A DNA stretch of 64,000 nt from Cheilinus undulatus (lineage: Eukaryota > Chordata > Actinopteri > Labriformes > Labridae). The position numbers and the translations under genes are program-made. Under the pieces are notes generated by a model that was given only the letters and a program-made list of their open reading frames with translations, was not told where the DNA came from and searched no databases. Positions 14,606 through 26,936 of the stretch are shown in pieces. How positions within the stretch are numbered: the stretch's first letter is position 1; every line of letters begins with the position of its first letter. Location of the stretch: the NCBI RefSeq assembly GCF_018320785.1, contig NC_054875.1, positions 3,105,001-3,169,000 on the forward strand, given 5' to 3'.

Positions 14606-17600
14606 AGTATCAGCTCACTCAGGGTTACATGGGAAGGGCATTCAGGGGATGTGGGAGAAAAATCAAACCAGGCCAAAGGGACAAAACGAGGGTCAACTGA
14701 TAAAAAAAATTAAGGGACGCTGAAGTCCAAGGTTACAGTTTTTAGCTTTCAATTAAAAATACTGTAATCGTGCGTTTTGGGACCCCAAATTTGGAGAATG
14801 TGAGAAGAGGGACATATGTTTTTTTAAAAAGTGCACGAATAGAAGAGTACTGTAAGGTTTTCCAGTTCTGCTAGGGGACTGTTGGGGTCTCTGATGGTTT
14901 GTTTAAAGCTGTTTTTACACATGCACTCCTGAAAGTTTCCAGAAAGTTCAGATAGACACCCCCTGTGCACCTTATGGCAGGGGTCTACCTCTGTCAGGAG
15001 GGGAGGGTGTGTTTAGATGCATCTTAAGAAAAAAAAAATGAAAAAGGCAGACAAAGCCACAAAGTGTGATGCCAAGAAGACAGTTTTTGGTTTTATAACA
15101 AGTGTAGGGAGGGTCCTAACAGCCTGCAAGCAATGCAGCTAACCATTTTTACCTGTTTCCACTTTCCTCTCTATCACTTGTGTTTACTTACATGAGGAAC
15201 AAGGTAAAGGGAAATATCTGAGAGGAAAATTTCCTTTATTTTCTTTCACTTTTGTTGCTCAGCAGAGCTTATGGCTTTGTTTCACTGAGCAGATATAGTA
15301 GTGCGTTAAAGATATTGACATCTATGACTGGAATACTCTGTCTTGTGTTAAAGCAGAGGCAAGGAACTCCACTGTCTGGTCCAACCTTCAAAATAAAAGC
15401 ATGCAATCATGCTGTTAGAGGGGAAAACAAAACTTAGTCTCAGAGAGCAGAGAATTAAAGCTGAGGGATTTAAAAAGAATACTGAATTACAATTTTTTGA
15501 CTTTTACTGCAGTGTCATGATTTGTGGTATTAAAGAGGGAAATGTTTACATTATTACTCTCTTTTTATTGATAAATGATTACTGAAGAAACAGGATTGAT
15601 GAATATGATTTTTAGCAGTTTTTGCACAAAGATATTTAATTTTTTACATCTGTGTGAAAATGTGCATCTCTGCTGCAGTATATTGAAATCAAAAAGGTAT
15701 TTTAAAAGGATCTTTAACCCACATTTCACCTCAAAGAGTCATTGCACCTGCTGTGATTTGATAATTGCAGAGGGTGATATTGCAAATTCAATACAATTTC
15801 GATTTACTGGTCATTCCTTCAGAGAATTGAATATTTACTTGATGCAGTTTGGACATAGATCATCTGACATGCTGTCAGAAGGATGAGGATATGATGTAAA
15901 AGAGCAATGCAGAAATGACAAAGCTACAGTCTTTTGCTACATTGATAATCTGTGCCTTTATATCAAGCTACATGTAGTTTGACGTATTCATCAAAAGAGT
16001 GGAGAAGGACATTTGGGTGAATATAAAACATAATTAAGCAGTTTCATTCTGTGCACGCTGATCGCAGGATCTAGACATCATCAACCCTTTCTGCTTGTTT
16101 GTGAGGAGTTTTCCTGAATATTCCCTGTTGTGATCGAGCATCAGTTTAACTTCACGCAGAAAATATACTAGAGGGTTGATGGGAAAAAGTCAGGGTGGAG
16201 ATTCCACCATTCGTCTGTCTATCTTGAAAGTTTCAGGAGTTTTGTGCATGTGTAAAGCTCTAATGGAGACCACGTCCAGCAGAAGGCTTCAGTGCCTGAC
16301 CGCCTGTTGGAGGACTTCCATAGCTTGCAGTGACTGTTTCTTTTTTTCTTTTACGCTATCATTCTGCAAGTATTCCTTTCTCCTTTACTCCTAAAACACA
16401 AACCATAAAAATGTACATTGGCTTGATGCAACAATTTTGGAAAGTTTGGCATTATTGAGCTTAAATACACAATGGTGATGAGACCAACTTATTTGAGTGT
16501 TTAGATGAGATTGTTACTGAATGAAACCGTCTGAAAACATTGGCGTTATGTGGACTGTGATGTACTCTCTTTGGAAAGTTACTGTACATTCTCAAATAGA
16601 AGTGAGGCCTGATTTACATTAAATGCAAAAGGACCAGCTCCCTCTGAGGCACCAGCTATGTGGAAGTTCAGTCTGGTTTGTTCTAACTAATGTTTTAAAG
16701 GTGCAGCAGCAGAGACGTTAATGTTAGCTGAAGTTTCACCTTAACTCATACAGCTACCTTCTGCTAGTCCTGGGTAAAATCTGGTCATGTCATGGTGCTG
16801 TAAAGATGGGATAATTTGCAGGATGAAGAGGAGCAGAAGGTTTTTAGAGGCTGTTTGGTGTCAGCAGAGTTGATGACGTCCCTCAAACATGAAGGATGAT
16901 TTTTTTTTTTTTTTTACTCCTACTGTATGTTTAGTAACTGAGTACTGTTGTATTATCTCATGCTTTAGTTGAAGATTTTACCTCTGCATGTCACTCATGT
17001 TAATTTACCCCAGCTGTAAATATTTTTTGGCTGCTTTTTACCACCTCATCAATATTTTTGTTCCTTCTGGTGAGTTAACAAAATTCTGCAGAGATTATTT
17101 TAAGCATTAGGCTGTTCTTGAGTTCGGTTTAGAAACATGCAGAAGTGGCAGTAACGCCACACTAGGGATCATTTTTACCACGGGCCTGGCATTGGGCAAT
17201 GACAAGCAATCCGCCTGGGCCTCGTCCTCTAAGGGGGTTTCAGAATTAGTCATTAAGATCTGTTCAGACTGAAGACTCGCGACATGATTTTTTTAGAATG
17301 TCTGATGACTGAAACCACCCCGATCCCTGCAGCAATATTTAGATTTAGTTTGGATGTCAGGCTCTACTAGTTAAGATAGTGCTTTTGTGTCTGTGGTGCA
17401 TTCAAACCATGACATAAGGAAGCTAAAACTAAGTAGTTTACTCACAGGTTTCCACATAGCTGGTGCAACAGGCCACAGCTTAATGTCTACAGGGTCCTAT
17501 CAGAGGGAAGTCTTTATCTCAGTGTGTTTTGTTAAAAGAATACTCCATGATTACTGATCTACTCGTGTTTTAATCTCATCCTCATGCAACACTTCCTCCA

Positions 17601-18455
17601 TTTTTACCTGTTGCCTTGAAATCTTCAGTGTGGTGTTCATTTTCTCAGCACTGTTTCCATCACAGCTGTGTCAGAGTTTCTTATTTATAACATAAATACT
17701 GTTTTCAGTTATTTATCGTTCTACCCAGTTGAATTTAGCAGGTTTTAGTCGATATGAATACAGTATTTTCCAGGCGTTTATTTTGAGATTTTTGCCTTTT
17801 AGTCATTCTCTGTTACATTTTTATAATTGACCTTTCTGCTTTGTTTTTCATGAGCTTAAGTTTGGGCTCCAAAAATCAGTCAGACATCACAAAGGGAGAG
17901 AGCAGAGCAGACGATGCTGTCTGTATTACATAAAAATGTGTTTCAGTACCTAATTTTACCAATGTTTTTGTGCACACGTGTGCAGAGGTTATGTGAAAAC
18001 ATGAACTACCAGTACTGGGTGCTGAGGACTTTATTTCTGCTCCTGTAGCGTCTAAATGCAGCGATAAACTCCACTTATTTCTAATTCTGGTAAAGTTGTG
18101 GAATAAGTTCTGTTTAAATGAACATTATACTGAATTTGATCTTTTCAAACGTTATATTCTGTTAGTTCTGCTTGCTCTCAGTCACTCCATTATTATTATA
18201 TTTGTTTGGCTTTTGTCTTTGTTGTATTTTATTTTAACTTTATGTGATATTCTACTGGCTTACTTTGTATTATTTGCACATAACTTCAAACATAAAGGTC
18301 AGTGTGGTTATTTAGCCTCTGAGGAATAATGTCGAAATATGAAATTTCAACTCTTCATTAAGGATTGGTTTGTAAGAGGATTATAATTTTATATACAGAT
18401 GTATCCTCCAGATGTCTTTTTATGTATTCTAAAGGAAATAAATTGTAACTGCTAA
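14606..18455 (+). other. rhoa: rhoA 3' UTR, about 3.8 kb
   Basis: No other gene is visible between the rhoA stop and an AATAAA at 18437-18442, which is the first strong polyadenylation signal in a suitable place. A second gene's signal on the other strand lies 130 bp further on. A 22-bp match to 41996-42017 (GCTACATGTAGTTTGACGTA...) lies near 15968. Shorter isoforms are possible; transcript extent is inferred. Confidence 0.5.
18437..18442 (+). terminator. rhoa: rhoA polyadenylation signal
   Basis: AATAAA, followed within 30 bp by a T/G-containing stretch. It is the likely 3' end of the rhoA transcript. Confidence 0.5.
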
Positions 18456-18571
18456 TGACCAAATAATGCTCACGTGCTTTTTTATTTAACTCATTTTCAA
18501 ATATTTAAACAATCACATTTTTCTGGAACAAAGAAGTCACTGCAGACAGCACGTTTTCAGTCTTGCTCAAC

Positions 18572-18577
18572 TTTATT
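18572..18577 (-). terminator. Nudix gene polyadenylation signal
   Basis: TTTATT on the plus strand reads AATAAA on the minus strand, 669 bp past the Nudix stop codon. It makes this gene and rhoA tail to tail with under 150 bp between their signals. Confidence 0.5.
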
Positions 18578-19245
18578 TTACCCTCAATAGAGCTTCAAGT
18601 TCCTGATGTGTCATCAGTAGAACAATAAAATAAAAATGCCTGTAATTCAGACATTTTGGCAAAAGTTTCTTTTCCAGGCACTTTTCGGTGACTGACCAAC
18701 CCACCAGTTGAGAATCACTGCTCTCCACTACAAGTGTTTCTGCAGCTTTCTGTTTCCGTCAAGACTTTTTGTCCACTGTGCACCTTGAAGGTTGATGAGG
18801 TGCAAGAAAAAACCTACTTGGCTAAGCAATGACTATTGAAAAATGCAACTGAAAAAAAAACAGATCCAGGGTGCAAAGATTTTTTTTTAGACTTTTTCTA
18901 ATATAAGACCTAGGATGAGTAGTGATATGGCTCCAGGAGTCTAGGCTGCTGGTATCAGGAGAATTTGTGGTAAAGAGGAAGGAGGAGAGAAATCTCCATG
19001 TCTGTACTGCAGCAGATGAAGGAATATTTTAAGCTTCATGCTTTTGAGCCCAATCTAAGATCTAGCTGTGCACCTGCAGCTAAAGACAAGATCACCTTTA
19101 GATCCTGCTGTTACTGGACTGTTTCAGCCCACAGACACCAGGACTTTAAAGTCAGACACTTCTCAGGAAGGCTCCTGAGGGGGGCATTTGTCATTAATGT
19201 AAACAGCAGTGTATGACACAAGTCGTTTCAGTCCTCTGCTTGTCT
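18578..19245 (-). other. Nudix gene 3' UTR
   Basis: Sequence between the stop at 19248-19246 and the minus-strand AATAAA. No other feature is seen. Confidence 0.45.
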
Positions 19246-22200
19246 TCATACAGTCTGATGGAGTCCCGCCACAAACTCCTGATAGTACGGCTCTGAAAGG
19301 AAACAACATTTAAAATTAAGACCTGAGAGCAGGGCTGAGGCCAACGTACAGAAACATATAAGGGGACAGAGCTACTTTGATATTCCTCACCAACAGTGTA
19401 TGAAAGTTAATAAAACAATTCAGCATAATAATAATAATAATAATAATAAAAATAATAATAAATTTAAAGTATTAGTAAGATTATATGTCTCATTTAGTCC
19501 CCCATTGTAACCCTCACAATGCTGAAATTTACTCATATTTCTACAAATCCTCATTCTTTCCTAACGTGCTGCTCTCTATTCTGGCACATCATCACCTGGC
19601 CATGTACATGTATGCTACAAAATGCCTCTTTTTACTTAAAAAAAACATCAGAAAATAGATGCAGGGAACAGGCAGTGAATGCTCAGCCTGTGTTTTTACA
19701 GGCTTGTGCAAGACCGGTGAACTCACTCTGCAATAAGTGCAAATTGTGCAAGGAACACAACTTCAGAAAGCGTTTCAAAACAACTCATGCTAACTTTGAC
19801 ACCTCTTTTTCACTTGGTTCCAGAAGACTACAGAGCAGTGATACTCATCATGCAGCTCTGGAGCCATGTGTGGCTCTTATGTGATGATTTGTGGCTCTTT
19901 TATGTTTTAATTTGAAATGTTGTTCCCCAGAAAAACTTAAAGGGAAACTCTGACCTCAGAAACAAATCACATTTATCAGGTCATTTCCCAGACTTATACA
20001 GAAGGCTTTAAGTGTCAAACTTAACTGTCCCATTTATCCTGTTTTTGCCACATTTATCCAATTTTTGCCCTTTTTGACATTTTTTTGCACATTTCACCCA
20101 ATTAAGCTACCTTTGTCATTAAATACCACTTTTTGATTCCTACTTTTTTGCCCATGTTTGACTCTTCTTTTTGACACTTTTCCTTTTTTTTTTGCCTCTT
20201 TTTGCCCATTTAAGCTGCCTTTTGCTATTGAGTACCTCTTTTTTCCTATTTTTTGCCCATGTTTGACACTTCCTTTTGACACTTTTCCTTTTTTTGCCCC
20301 CTTTTCTCCCATTTTGCCCCTTTTCACCATTTTTTCACAATTTTTCACACATTGAAGCCACCTTTTGCCATTAAATACCATTTTTTCCCTCTTTTTTGCC
20401 CATTTTTGCAACTTCTTTTAGCCACTTTTATCACATTTTTGTCCCTTTCACCATTTTTGCCATTAAATATCCCTTGTTTCCCATTTCTTGCTCTATTTTG
20501 CCACTCTTTATTGCTTTTTTGCCCATTTTAGTCGCTTTTCTCTCATTTTTTTTGCCACATTTGGACCATTTTTGCCACCTTCAACTTATTCTGAATGCTT
20601 CTTCAAGCTGTTTTTGCCACTCTTCACCACTTAGATTGTGGCTCTTGCAAAGGTATTTTTCAACAATTTGGCTCTTTGGTTGAGCAGGGTTGAGTAACAC
20701 TGCTATAGAGCAACCTTGTTTCAAGAGCAGAGACGTCGCACTATTTTTTGGGCTTGTACAGAGCAAGAAGGTGCTAAATCAGCATCTCAAGCAGCGGGAT
20801 GAATTTTAGGCAGAAAGAAAATGCTGTTTACAGATGCAGAGACTGAACATGTGCTGGGATTATTAATGAGGAGGGGAAAATCCAAAACAGTTTAATTAAA
20901 GCTATAAAAATTATTACATATATGCTATGTGTGGCCCTTCATTTAAGATCCATTTTTCAGGAAATATCACTCTCTTCAAACTAAGTGAATACTGTACTAA
21001 AGGAATTAAACAGTCGACATTACAGCTTTCTAGGATTTTGGGTGGCCAATCTGATTTCAGCTACCACTGGCTCTGCTGCTGGTCAGGATGAAAACAACAC
21101 TCATTACTACGCTATAGCTACTTCCCTTTCTACTCAAATGATGCCGATTGGTCTGGTCATTTTCTGCCTTGGAACGAGCGTATCAGCTTGTAGCTGTGAG
21201 ATGAATCTCTGATGCAAGGGTGCACAGCTATGCATGTAGTTTCTGTGTAGGTTTAGGCCTAGATGGATTTACAGCATATATAACAGTGTCATTCCGGCAC
21301 AGAATGAATAAGGCTTTGTATCCGTGTCTTAACTAATTCATGAAAGAGCATGTCAACAAATTTTTGTAATAATGATAGTTGATTGCATGAACACATCAGC
21401 AGTGTTGAAACTGTTCCACATTCAAATGCTTGATAGATGTCATTTAATGTTTCTTTAGACTTTGTTGCAGGCTGATTGAAAATGAACAAAGGCGTCCAAA
21501 GTTTGGACACCCCTGGGTTAGAAAATAAAGATTTGATTTCAACTTAAGACATGCACTGACCTGAATCCGGCTCGATAAAGGAGTGTCTGATGAGGAAGTC
21601 CAGGACCACCATGGCACAGTTCGGTTTGAAGTCTTCAGAAGCCAGAAGCTCCTTCACCTGAAACCAGAGACCAACGGATCACAGATTACTCCCCTGGTAG
21701 TTTTAGGTTTTTAAATCTTGGTACTTTAAAGTCTCTGTTATTTTAAAGCGATACTATCTAGAACAGTGTTACTCAACCCTGCTCAACCAAAGAGCCAAAC
21801 TGCTGAAGAATACCTTCTCAAGAGCCATATCTAGGTGGTGAAAAGTGGCAAAAATGTGTTAAAATGGCAATAAAAGTAAGTTATCTGTAGCAAAAATAAG
21901 TAAAAAGCGGCAAAACAGTGGCAAAAATATGTGAGATATGACCAAAAATTAGCTACAGGAGCCAAAAATGGTCAACAACAAGGCAAAAAACTGAACAAAA
22001 AGTTCCTAAAACAGGCAAAGAGTGGCAAAAAGGTGGGAAAAATGGATAAAAAGCAGTAAAGGGTGCCAAAAATGGACCAAAAAATGGCAAAAACTGAGAA
22101 AAAAGTTACTAAAACAGGCATATAGTGGCAAAAAGGTGGGGGGAATGGGCAAAAAGCAGTAAAGGGTGGCAAAAACGGGAAGGGAAGTGGCAAAAAAAGG

Positions 22201-25200
22201 AGGAAAATTTGCCAAATTGGGCAAAAGTGTCAAAAAGAAATGGCAAAAGTGGGTTTAAAGCATTAAAAGTTGATTTGAGGTGGCAAAAAAAATGGGAAAA
22301 TGGGACAAAAAAAATGCAAATTAGGGCAATGGAAATAAATAGACAAAAAATAAAAGGTTGAACAATTAAAGCCAGCTGTATAAGTGTGGGAAACAAACAG
22401 ATTAATGGATAATTTCTGAGGTCAAAGTTTCCTTATTTTAAGGTTTTCTGGGGGAATATTATTTCAAATTAGGATATAAAAGACCCACAAATCATCACAA
22501 AAGAGCCACAAGTGGCTTAAGAGCCATGTGTTGAGCATCACTGATCTAGAATAATCAAGAATATGTTACAGTTACGTTACCCAGAATGCTTTAGTGATAC
22601 AAACCTTGTCTATGGGCAGCAGGTAGAATTCTTGCACCTCTCCGTCCCCGATTCTGGGCTTAAACTCCAGAGGAAGCTCCAGATCGAAGACAAACTGACT
22701 TTCTGGAAACACCTCCCCCTGCTCCACATATGTGTAGCTAAAAGACGAATCACAGCAATTACTCATGGAATAAAAAGACAGTGTTGTTGTAGTATTGTTA
22801 TGTTGAGGTGTCTCACCTTACTGTAGTCACAGGTTTTGCCTTCTCAGCGATGTCTGCAGGGATACACGCTTCCTCCTCACATTCTTTAACCAGAGTGTGT
22901 TTGATGCTGACACCAGCAGCCAAACCGCCTGCTGCCTTCAAAAATACAACACATCACCATTCATACGGTCAGCTATTCCCACACTTTACACATTCGTTTC
23001 AGTGGAAGACTTTCATTACGGTGCAGTCATGTAACGCTCTGAATATGTTCAGGAAAATATGACTTAGCAGACCAAACATGAGATTAATTTTTGTACAATC
23101 CAGGTGAGATTATGCTTTTTAAAATTTGTGGTATCAAAAAGTAAATTTAGCTTTGTTGATCTTACTGTAGAATTGTAAAGCTTTTTTCTGCTCACCACAT
23201 GGTCCAGCATTCCCGGGTATGTCTGCTTCGTAGGAGAGCGTCGTGCTAGCCACATGCTGACCTCCCCACTGTCACTCACTGTGTATCCGTTCACATGGAC
23301 TCCGTACCGCTTCACCCCAAACAGACCTGCAGAGCAGAATCACAGTCAGCACTGAGGCTTAACAATACTGGAGAATACTGTCACTGCAATACTGGAGACT
23401 GATCCAGATAAACTACTTTATACAGAGCTTACTAACTCACTTGTAGCTGCTCTCTCCATCGACATCAGAGGGGGGTCGCAGAACCTTGGCATCACGCTGT
23501 ACCTCTGAAAGATGGGAATACGTCAGTTTTAGTGTGAGATTGCAGCTTTGGGAAAAAGCTTTGTGTTTAAATAAAACAAACTCATTGTCTTTGTCTGTTT
23601 CTAGGCTTATCTAAAGGTAGTTTGAGAAAGCCATTTCAATATGCCATTGGTAGAGAAGAGCAGAATATCAAAATCATCTTGTGAAAATGAAGCATACTTT
23701 CAAAATAATTGTACAAAGTGGAATTGTGTTATTGCAGAATTATTTTGGTTCCTACTGTCTGTAAAAGCGCCAAAGAAAGTACTTGTACTTGGGCCTAAAA
23801 AGTAACATTAATCCTTTTCAATGCTTTTCTGCAATCTATTCTAAAAATCAAAATAAGCCCATGATATAAATACTTGGTTCTCAACTGGTATCATAAAGCC
23901 ATTTTTAGTGTGTTGCAGATGTATGCCAGGAAAATAAGCACCTCTCCAAGAGTACCTTGATGCAGACAAGATGGCCGACATACATTCAATCCATACCGGA
24001 AGTGTGAAGTGGAAGTCCGTATGTCTAAGGTTAGGCTTAGGCATTAATGCCCGAGTGGTTAGGTTCAGGGTAAGGCAGTGGGGAAGGTGATGTATTTGAG
24101 ATCCAGCACTAAGGGTTAGGCTTAGGTGCGAAAAGACTGACGAACACTGGCAGCTGAGTCCAACACGAAGAAGAAACTTCCGCTTGGGACTTCCTGCATT
24201 GATTGGATGCATAGCAACGCCCATGTCGGCCATCTTGACCAGAGGTTCTCAACGTTGGGGTCGGGACCCCATTTGGGGTCACGAGACACTGAGAGGGGGT
24301 CTCCAGATGCTTTAAAAAAAAAAAACTAAGAACATTTTTGAATTACACTGTTGCCTCTTAACACCATTGTTTCCTAATTGTAACCCATTTTTATCACCTT
24401 TTTTTCCCACCAGTTTAACATGTTTTTGCAACTTAAAACCCATTTTTTTTGTCAATTTTAAACCCTTTCCACCACTTTGTTTCTGCCTGTTTTTGCCACT
24501 TCTAAACCAAACTTTGCAAGTCTCTGCCTATTGTTGGCTCTGTTGACACATTATTGCCACTATTAACCCCTTTTACCATTTTTAAGCTACATTTATCAAT
24601 TTGAAAAGCCCATTTTTACCAGTTTCTGACTATTTCTGCCTCAGCAAACCTATTTTTGCCGGTTCATATCAATTTCCATCCCATTTCACCAATTGTCCAC
24701 CTATTTTTGCCACTTTAATGCCATTTGAGCCACTTTTGAATTCCCTTTTACCACTTAATATGCCCATTTTAGCCACTTTAACCCATTTTTGCAACTTTTT
24801 ACAATACAATACAATACAACACAATACAATACAAGATGGTTTGTTTTGTTTATTAATGCCACTTCTATCTAATTTCTGGCATTTCTAACCCATTTCTGCT
24901 ACTTTTAAAATCCAATTTCACCACCTTTCCTACCATTTTTTGCCTTTCTTAATGTATTATTCTGTTTTTAACAAAAGGATTTACATTTTGTATTTACATG
25001 TCTCCACATGACTATTCTTGAATGTGCATGGCTGTGTTCAGCCACCTTCAGGTACAGTGGGGGGGGTCCCCGGTCTCTGGTGCCTTTATTTTGGGGGTCG
25101 CGGGCTGAAAAGGTTGAGAACCCCTGATCTTGACTGCAGTTGGGTCCCTCTCAAAATATGTGACAAAAAGTGTATGATGTGCTTTTATTTTGAAGGAAAT

Positions 25201-25830
25201 GTCTTCATCATTACATCTTTTGTCCCCATTTCAAGCACTGGTCCTGGTCCTCACATTTAACCTGTTGAGAACCACTGATGTCAATCCCGATCTGAGCATT
25301 TAGCTGAGGTGCAGCAGGACTGTTAGTGCGCATGCTCCTCATCATCTCACCTCGTTTCTCCATCCTTTCAGAAAGGGAAAGTTTCCCTCTTTCCTCAGAG
25401 TCTGCAGGACGGCATCCACAGCCGCAGATCTCTTCTCATAGGAGTCCAGATTGCTGCAGAGCGCCACAGCGCCACCCTGTGGTGGATTGAACACCTGTGG
25501 GTACCGAGCTAACTGTGAAACTACCTGAGGCGGAATCCAGCCCACCTGAGCTCCTTCTATTTCAAACCTGAGGCAGTTAGCACGGCACGAGCCTGAGGAG
25601 AAAAAAAATTAAATAAAGTCAGTTTTCAGGAAACTCCTCAAACTGTCAGGACCGGCAATGTAGACCAATAAAAGGCCGATATAAGAGAGACAGGCCTGGA
25701 CAGAGATGTAAACAGGGATGATAAAACGGTGTAAACTCCATACATTAAAGGCAGGTTTACCTGATAAATAGAAGTTATTCATGCGGCGGAGGAGCTGGAG
25801 GATTTTTTCCGACCAGAGAGAGTGAGACAT
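19246..25830 (-). CDS. Nudix hydrolase with N-terminal DUF4743 domain
   Basis: This protein resembles yeast YJR142W and plant NUDT20/24-type proteins, in which a DUF4743 domain precedes a Nudix hydrolase fold; related enzymes act on damaged thiamine diphosphates. Eight exons join in phase: 25830-25761, 25592-25351, 23504-23441, 23326-23196, 22935-22817, 22737-22605, 21657-21561 and 19292-19246, giving 300 residues. DUF4743 covers about 1-125 (VGWIPPQV, FNPPQGG, FPFLKGWRNE, RYSVMPRFCDPP). The Nudix box near residues 170-192 reads GGLAAG, then KECEEEACI: the core E-x-x-EE residues are present. The usual Gly near its end is Cys, and the first Glu is absent. An in-frame ATG at 25887 would add a hydrophobic leader from simple-sequence DNA, so I chose 25830, which fits the family. 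I do not know an accepted gene symbol. Confidence 0.88.
19424..19461. repeat. (AAT)n microsatellite
   Basis: About 12 ATA/AAT triplets with one interruption, in the last intron of the Nudix gene. Confidence 0.9.
19836..20702 (+). mobile_element. non-autonomous hAT-like element, family II, copy 1
   Basis: Flanked by CTACAGAG (19828-19835) and CTATAGAG (20703-20710), an 8-bp target duplication with one change, diagnostic of hAT. The left end is CAGTGATACTCATC; the right end is GGTTGAGTAACACTG, its approximate complement. Subterminal blocks carry GTGGCTCTT and TTGGCTCTTTGGTTGAGCAG. The 0.6 kb interior is a degenerate run of TTTTTGCCA, CCCATTTTTGCC and similar words, whose translations are meaningless Phe/Pro-rich frames. 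No transposase is present. It sits in the last Nudix intron. Confidence 0.8.
20711..21560. other. Nudix gene intron, nothing recognised
   Basis: Remainder of the last intron. I see no exon or clear repeat. Confidence 0.45.
21764..22543 (-). mobile_element. non-autonomous hAT-like element, family II, copy 2
   Basis: The exact 8-bp duplication ATCTAGAA flanks it at 21756-21763 and 22544-22551. Ends are CAGTGTTACTCAACCC and GTTGAGCATCACTG. Relative to copy 1 it is inverted: the CTCAACCAAAGAGCC block is on the left, and the interior reads TGGCAAAAA instead of TTTTTGCCA. It lies in the Nudix gene intron 2 kb from copy 1. Confidence 0.82.
23874..25276. mobile_element. outer hAT-like element split by a second hAT
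   Basis: The left end at about 23874 (TTGGTTCTCAACTGGT) and the right end at about 25260-25276 (ACCTGTTGAGAACCACTG) are inverted counterparts. Flanks ATATAAAT and ATGTCAAT agree at six of eight bases. Inside the left part is an exact inverted pair, CAAGATGGCCGACAT (23967-23981) and its complement at 24223-24237. The family I element at 24240-25126 is inserted within it. Confidence 0.5.
24240..25126 (+). mobile_element. non-autonomous hAT-like element, family I, copy 1
   Basis: The exact 8-bp duplication ATCTTGAC lies at 24232-24239 and 25127-25134. Ends are CAGAGGTTCTCAACG and GGTTGAGAACCCCTG. The left subterminal block GGGGTCGGGACCCCA and right block GGGGGTCGCGGGCTG mark the family. The interior is a degenerate TTTTTGCCAC/TTTAACCCA array with an (ACAAT)n run at about 24800-24834. 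It has no transposase. Confidence 0.85.
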
Positions 25831-25887
25831 GTTTGGGTCCGATATGTACACACACAAAAATAAACAAACAAACAAAAAACTTCTCAA

Positions 25888-26600
25888 ACGGCGCTAGTGT
25901 AGAGGCCTCCAGTCGAGTGACGAATCTAAAGCTATTAACACCGCAGGAAACTGTTAAAAAGGCGGATTAAGCCGAGGATATTAATCTGGTTTTGGCTCAT
26001 ACAGAAGTAAAGCTTTAGAGCTTTACGAGGTTCCCAACGTCCGTCAGAAACAGAACCCGACATCGTTACTGAACATGAAGTACAGGCCGGCTGGTACGAG
26101 TGCGCATGTGCATAACTACTTCTTCTTCTTGCATGGCGGGCCGGCAACCAACGTTTATGGTGCATAAACGCATCCAGTATCCCTGGAGTGTCGGCCAGAC
26201 GAATCATTTCTACAAGAAAGAATTGTATTACCTTATTTTTGATCATTCAGTTTCTTTTAAAACTTCATAAGGGCTACTCTTTTGAAGATTTCGAATGTAC
26301 TCTGATTGAACAGTAGGGGGCGACGTGCTCATTTACTCTCAGTTCACAACCCACAAACAAACACGAAGAAGACAGCCCACAGCAATTATTGTACATTCAT
26401 GTATTTTTGACGATGTGATTAAACGTACTAAAAGAGTATTTTCTATCATGTTTCAGAGCTCAGCGGAGTTTTCTTCTTTGAAATGAAAAATAAATACCGG
26501 GTAGCTCCATGTTATTGATAACTAGTCTCTTGTTTTAGTGGGAAAAGGTGCACCGAAGCTAGCTTTGCTAACTAGCTAGCTGTCTGGTTGACGGTTATAA
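25888..26600. promoter_or_regulatory. shared upstream region of the Nudix gene and gmeb2
   Basis: The two genes are head to head, with about 0.75 kb between the Nudix start and the non-coding gmeb2 exon. The region holds a GC-richer, CpG-containing stretch (about 26000-26110) and a CACGAAGAAG block near 26360. No TATA box is evident on either side. A bidirectional promoter is possible but not shown. Confidence 0.35.
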
Positions 26601-26673
26601 ACATTCGTGATTTTACTGCTACACGAGAGAGTATTTGTCAGCCAACGACTGCTGTCATATTAACGAACAAAAG
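26600..26673 (+). other. gmeb2: gmeb2 non-coding exon 1
   Basis: A strong donor (AAAG/GTAAGTTT) ends at 26673, and the next usable acceptor is that of the first coding exon at 28179. The exon's 5' limit is not determined. Confidence 0.5.
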
Positions 26674-26936
26674 GTAAGTTTTATACCTTAATTTCGAAGC
26701 CCTATCCCAGCTTTGTATGTATTAGTTAGCCCATTTGATCCCAAATTCAACCAAAACAGGAGGGAACTCCGTTCAGATATGCGGCTGGTCTATCGCTGAT
26801 CTACAGGGAGTAAACACGATCTGGGACGCTGACAGGTTGCCTTTACTTTTAGTTGATTTACGGCATTAGAGGGAAGATTATCTAAATGTGTTACAGTGTC
26901 ATCATAATGACAGTGTTATCTATGAATCAATGCACA

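Noticed and set aside
20094-22396. Phe/Pro-rich or Lys-rich open frames in the last two Nudix introns
   Set aside because: They read the TTTTTGCCA-type interior of family II hAT elements on one strand or the other.
25831-25887. Alternative Nudix start at 25887 giving a hydrophobic leader
   Set aside because: The leader is encoded by a simple TTTGTTTG/TGTGTG tract typical of untranslated DNA, and the family starts near MSHS.
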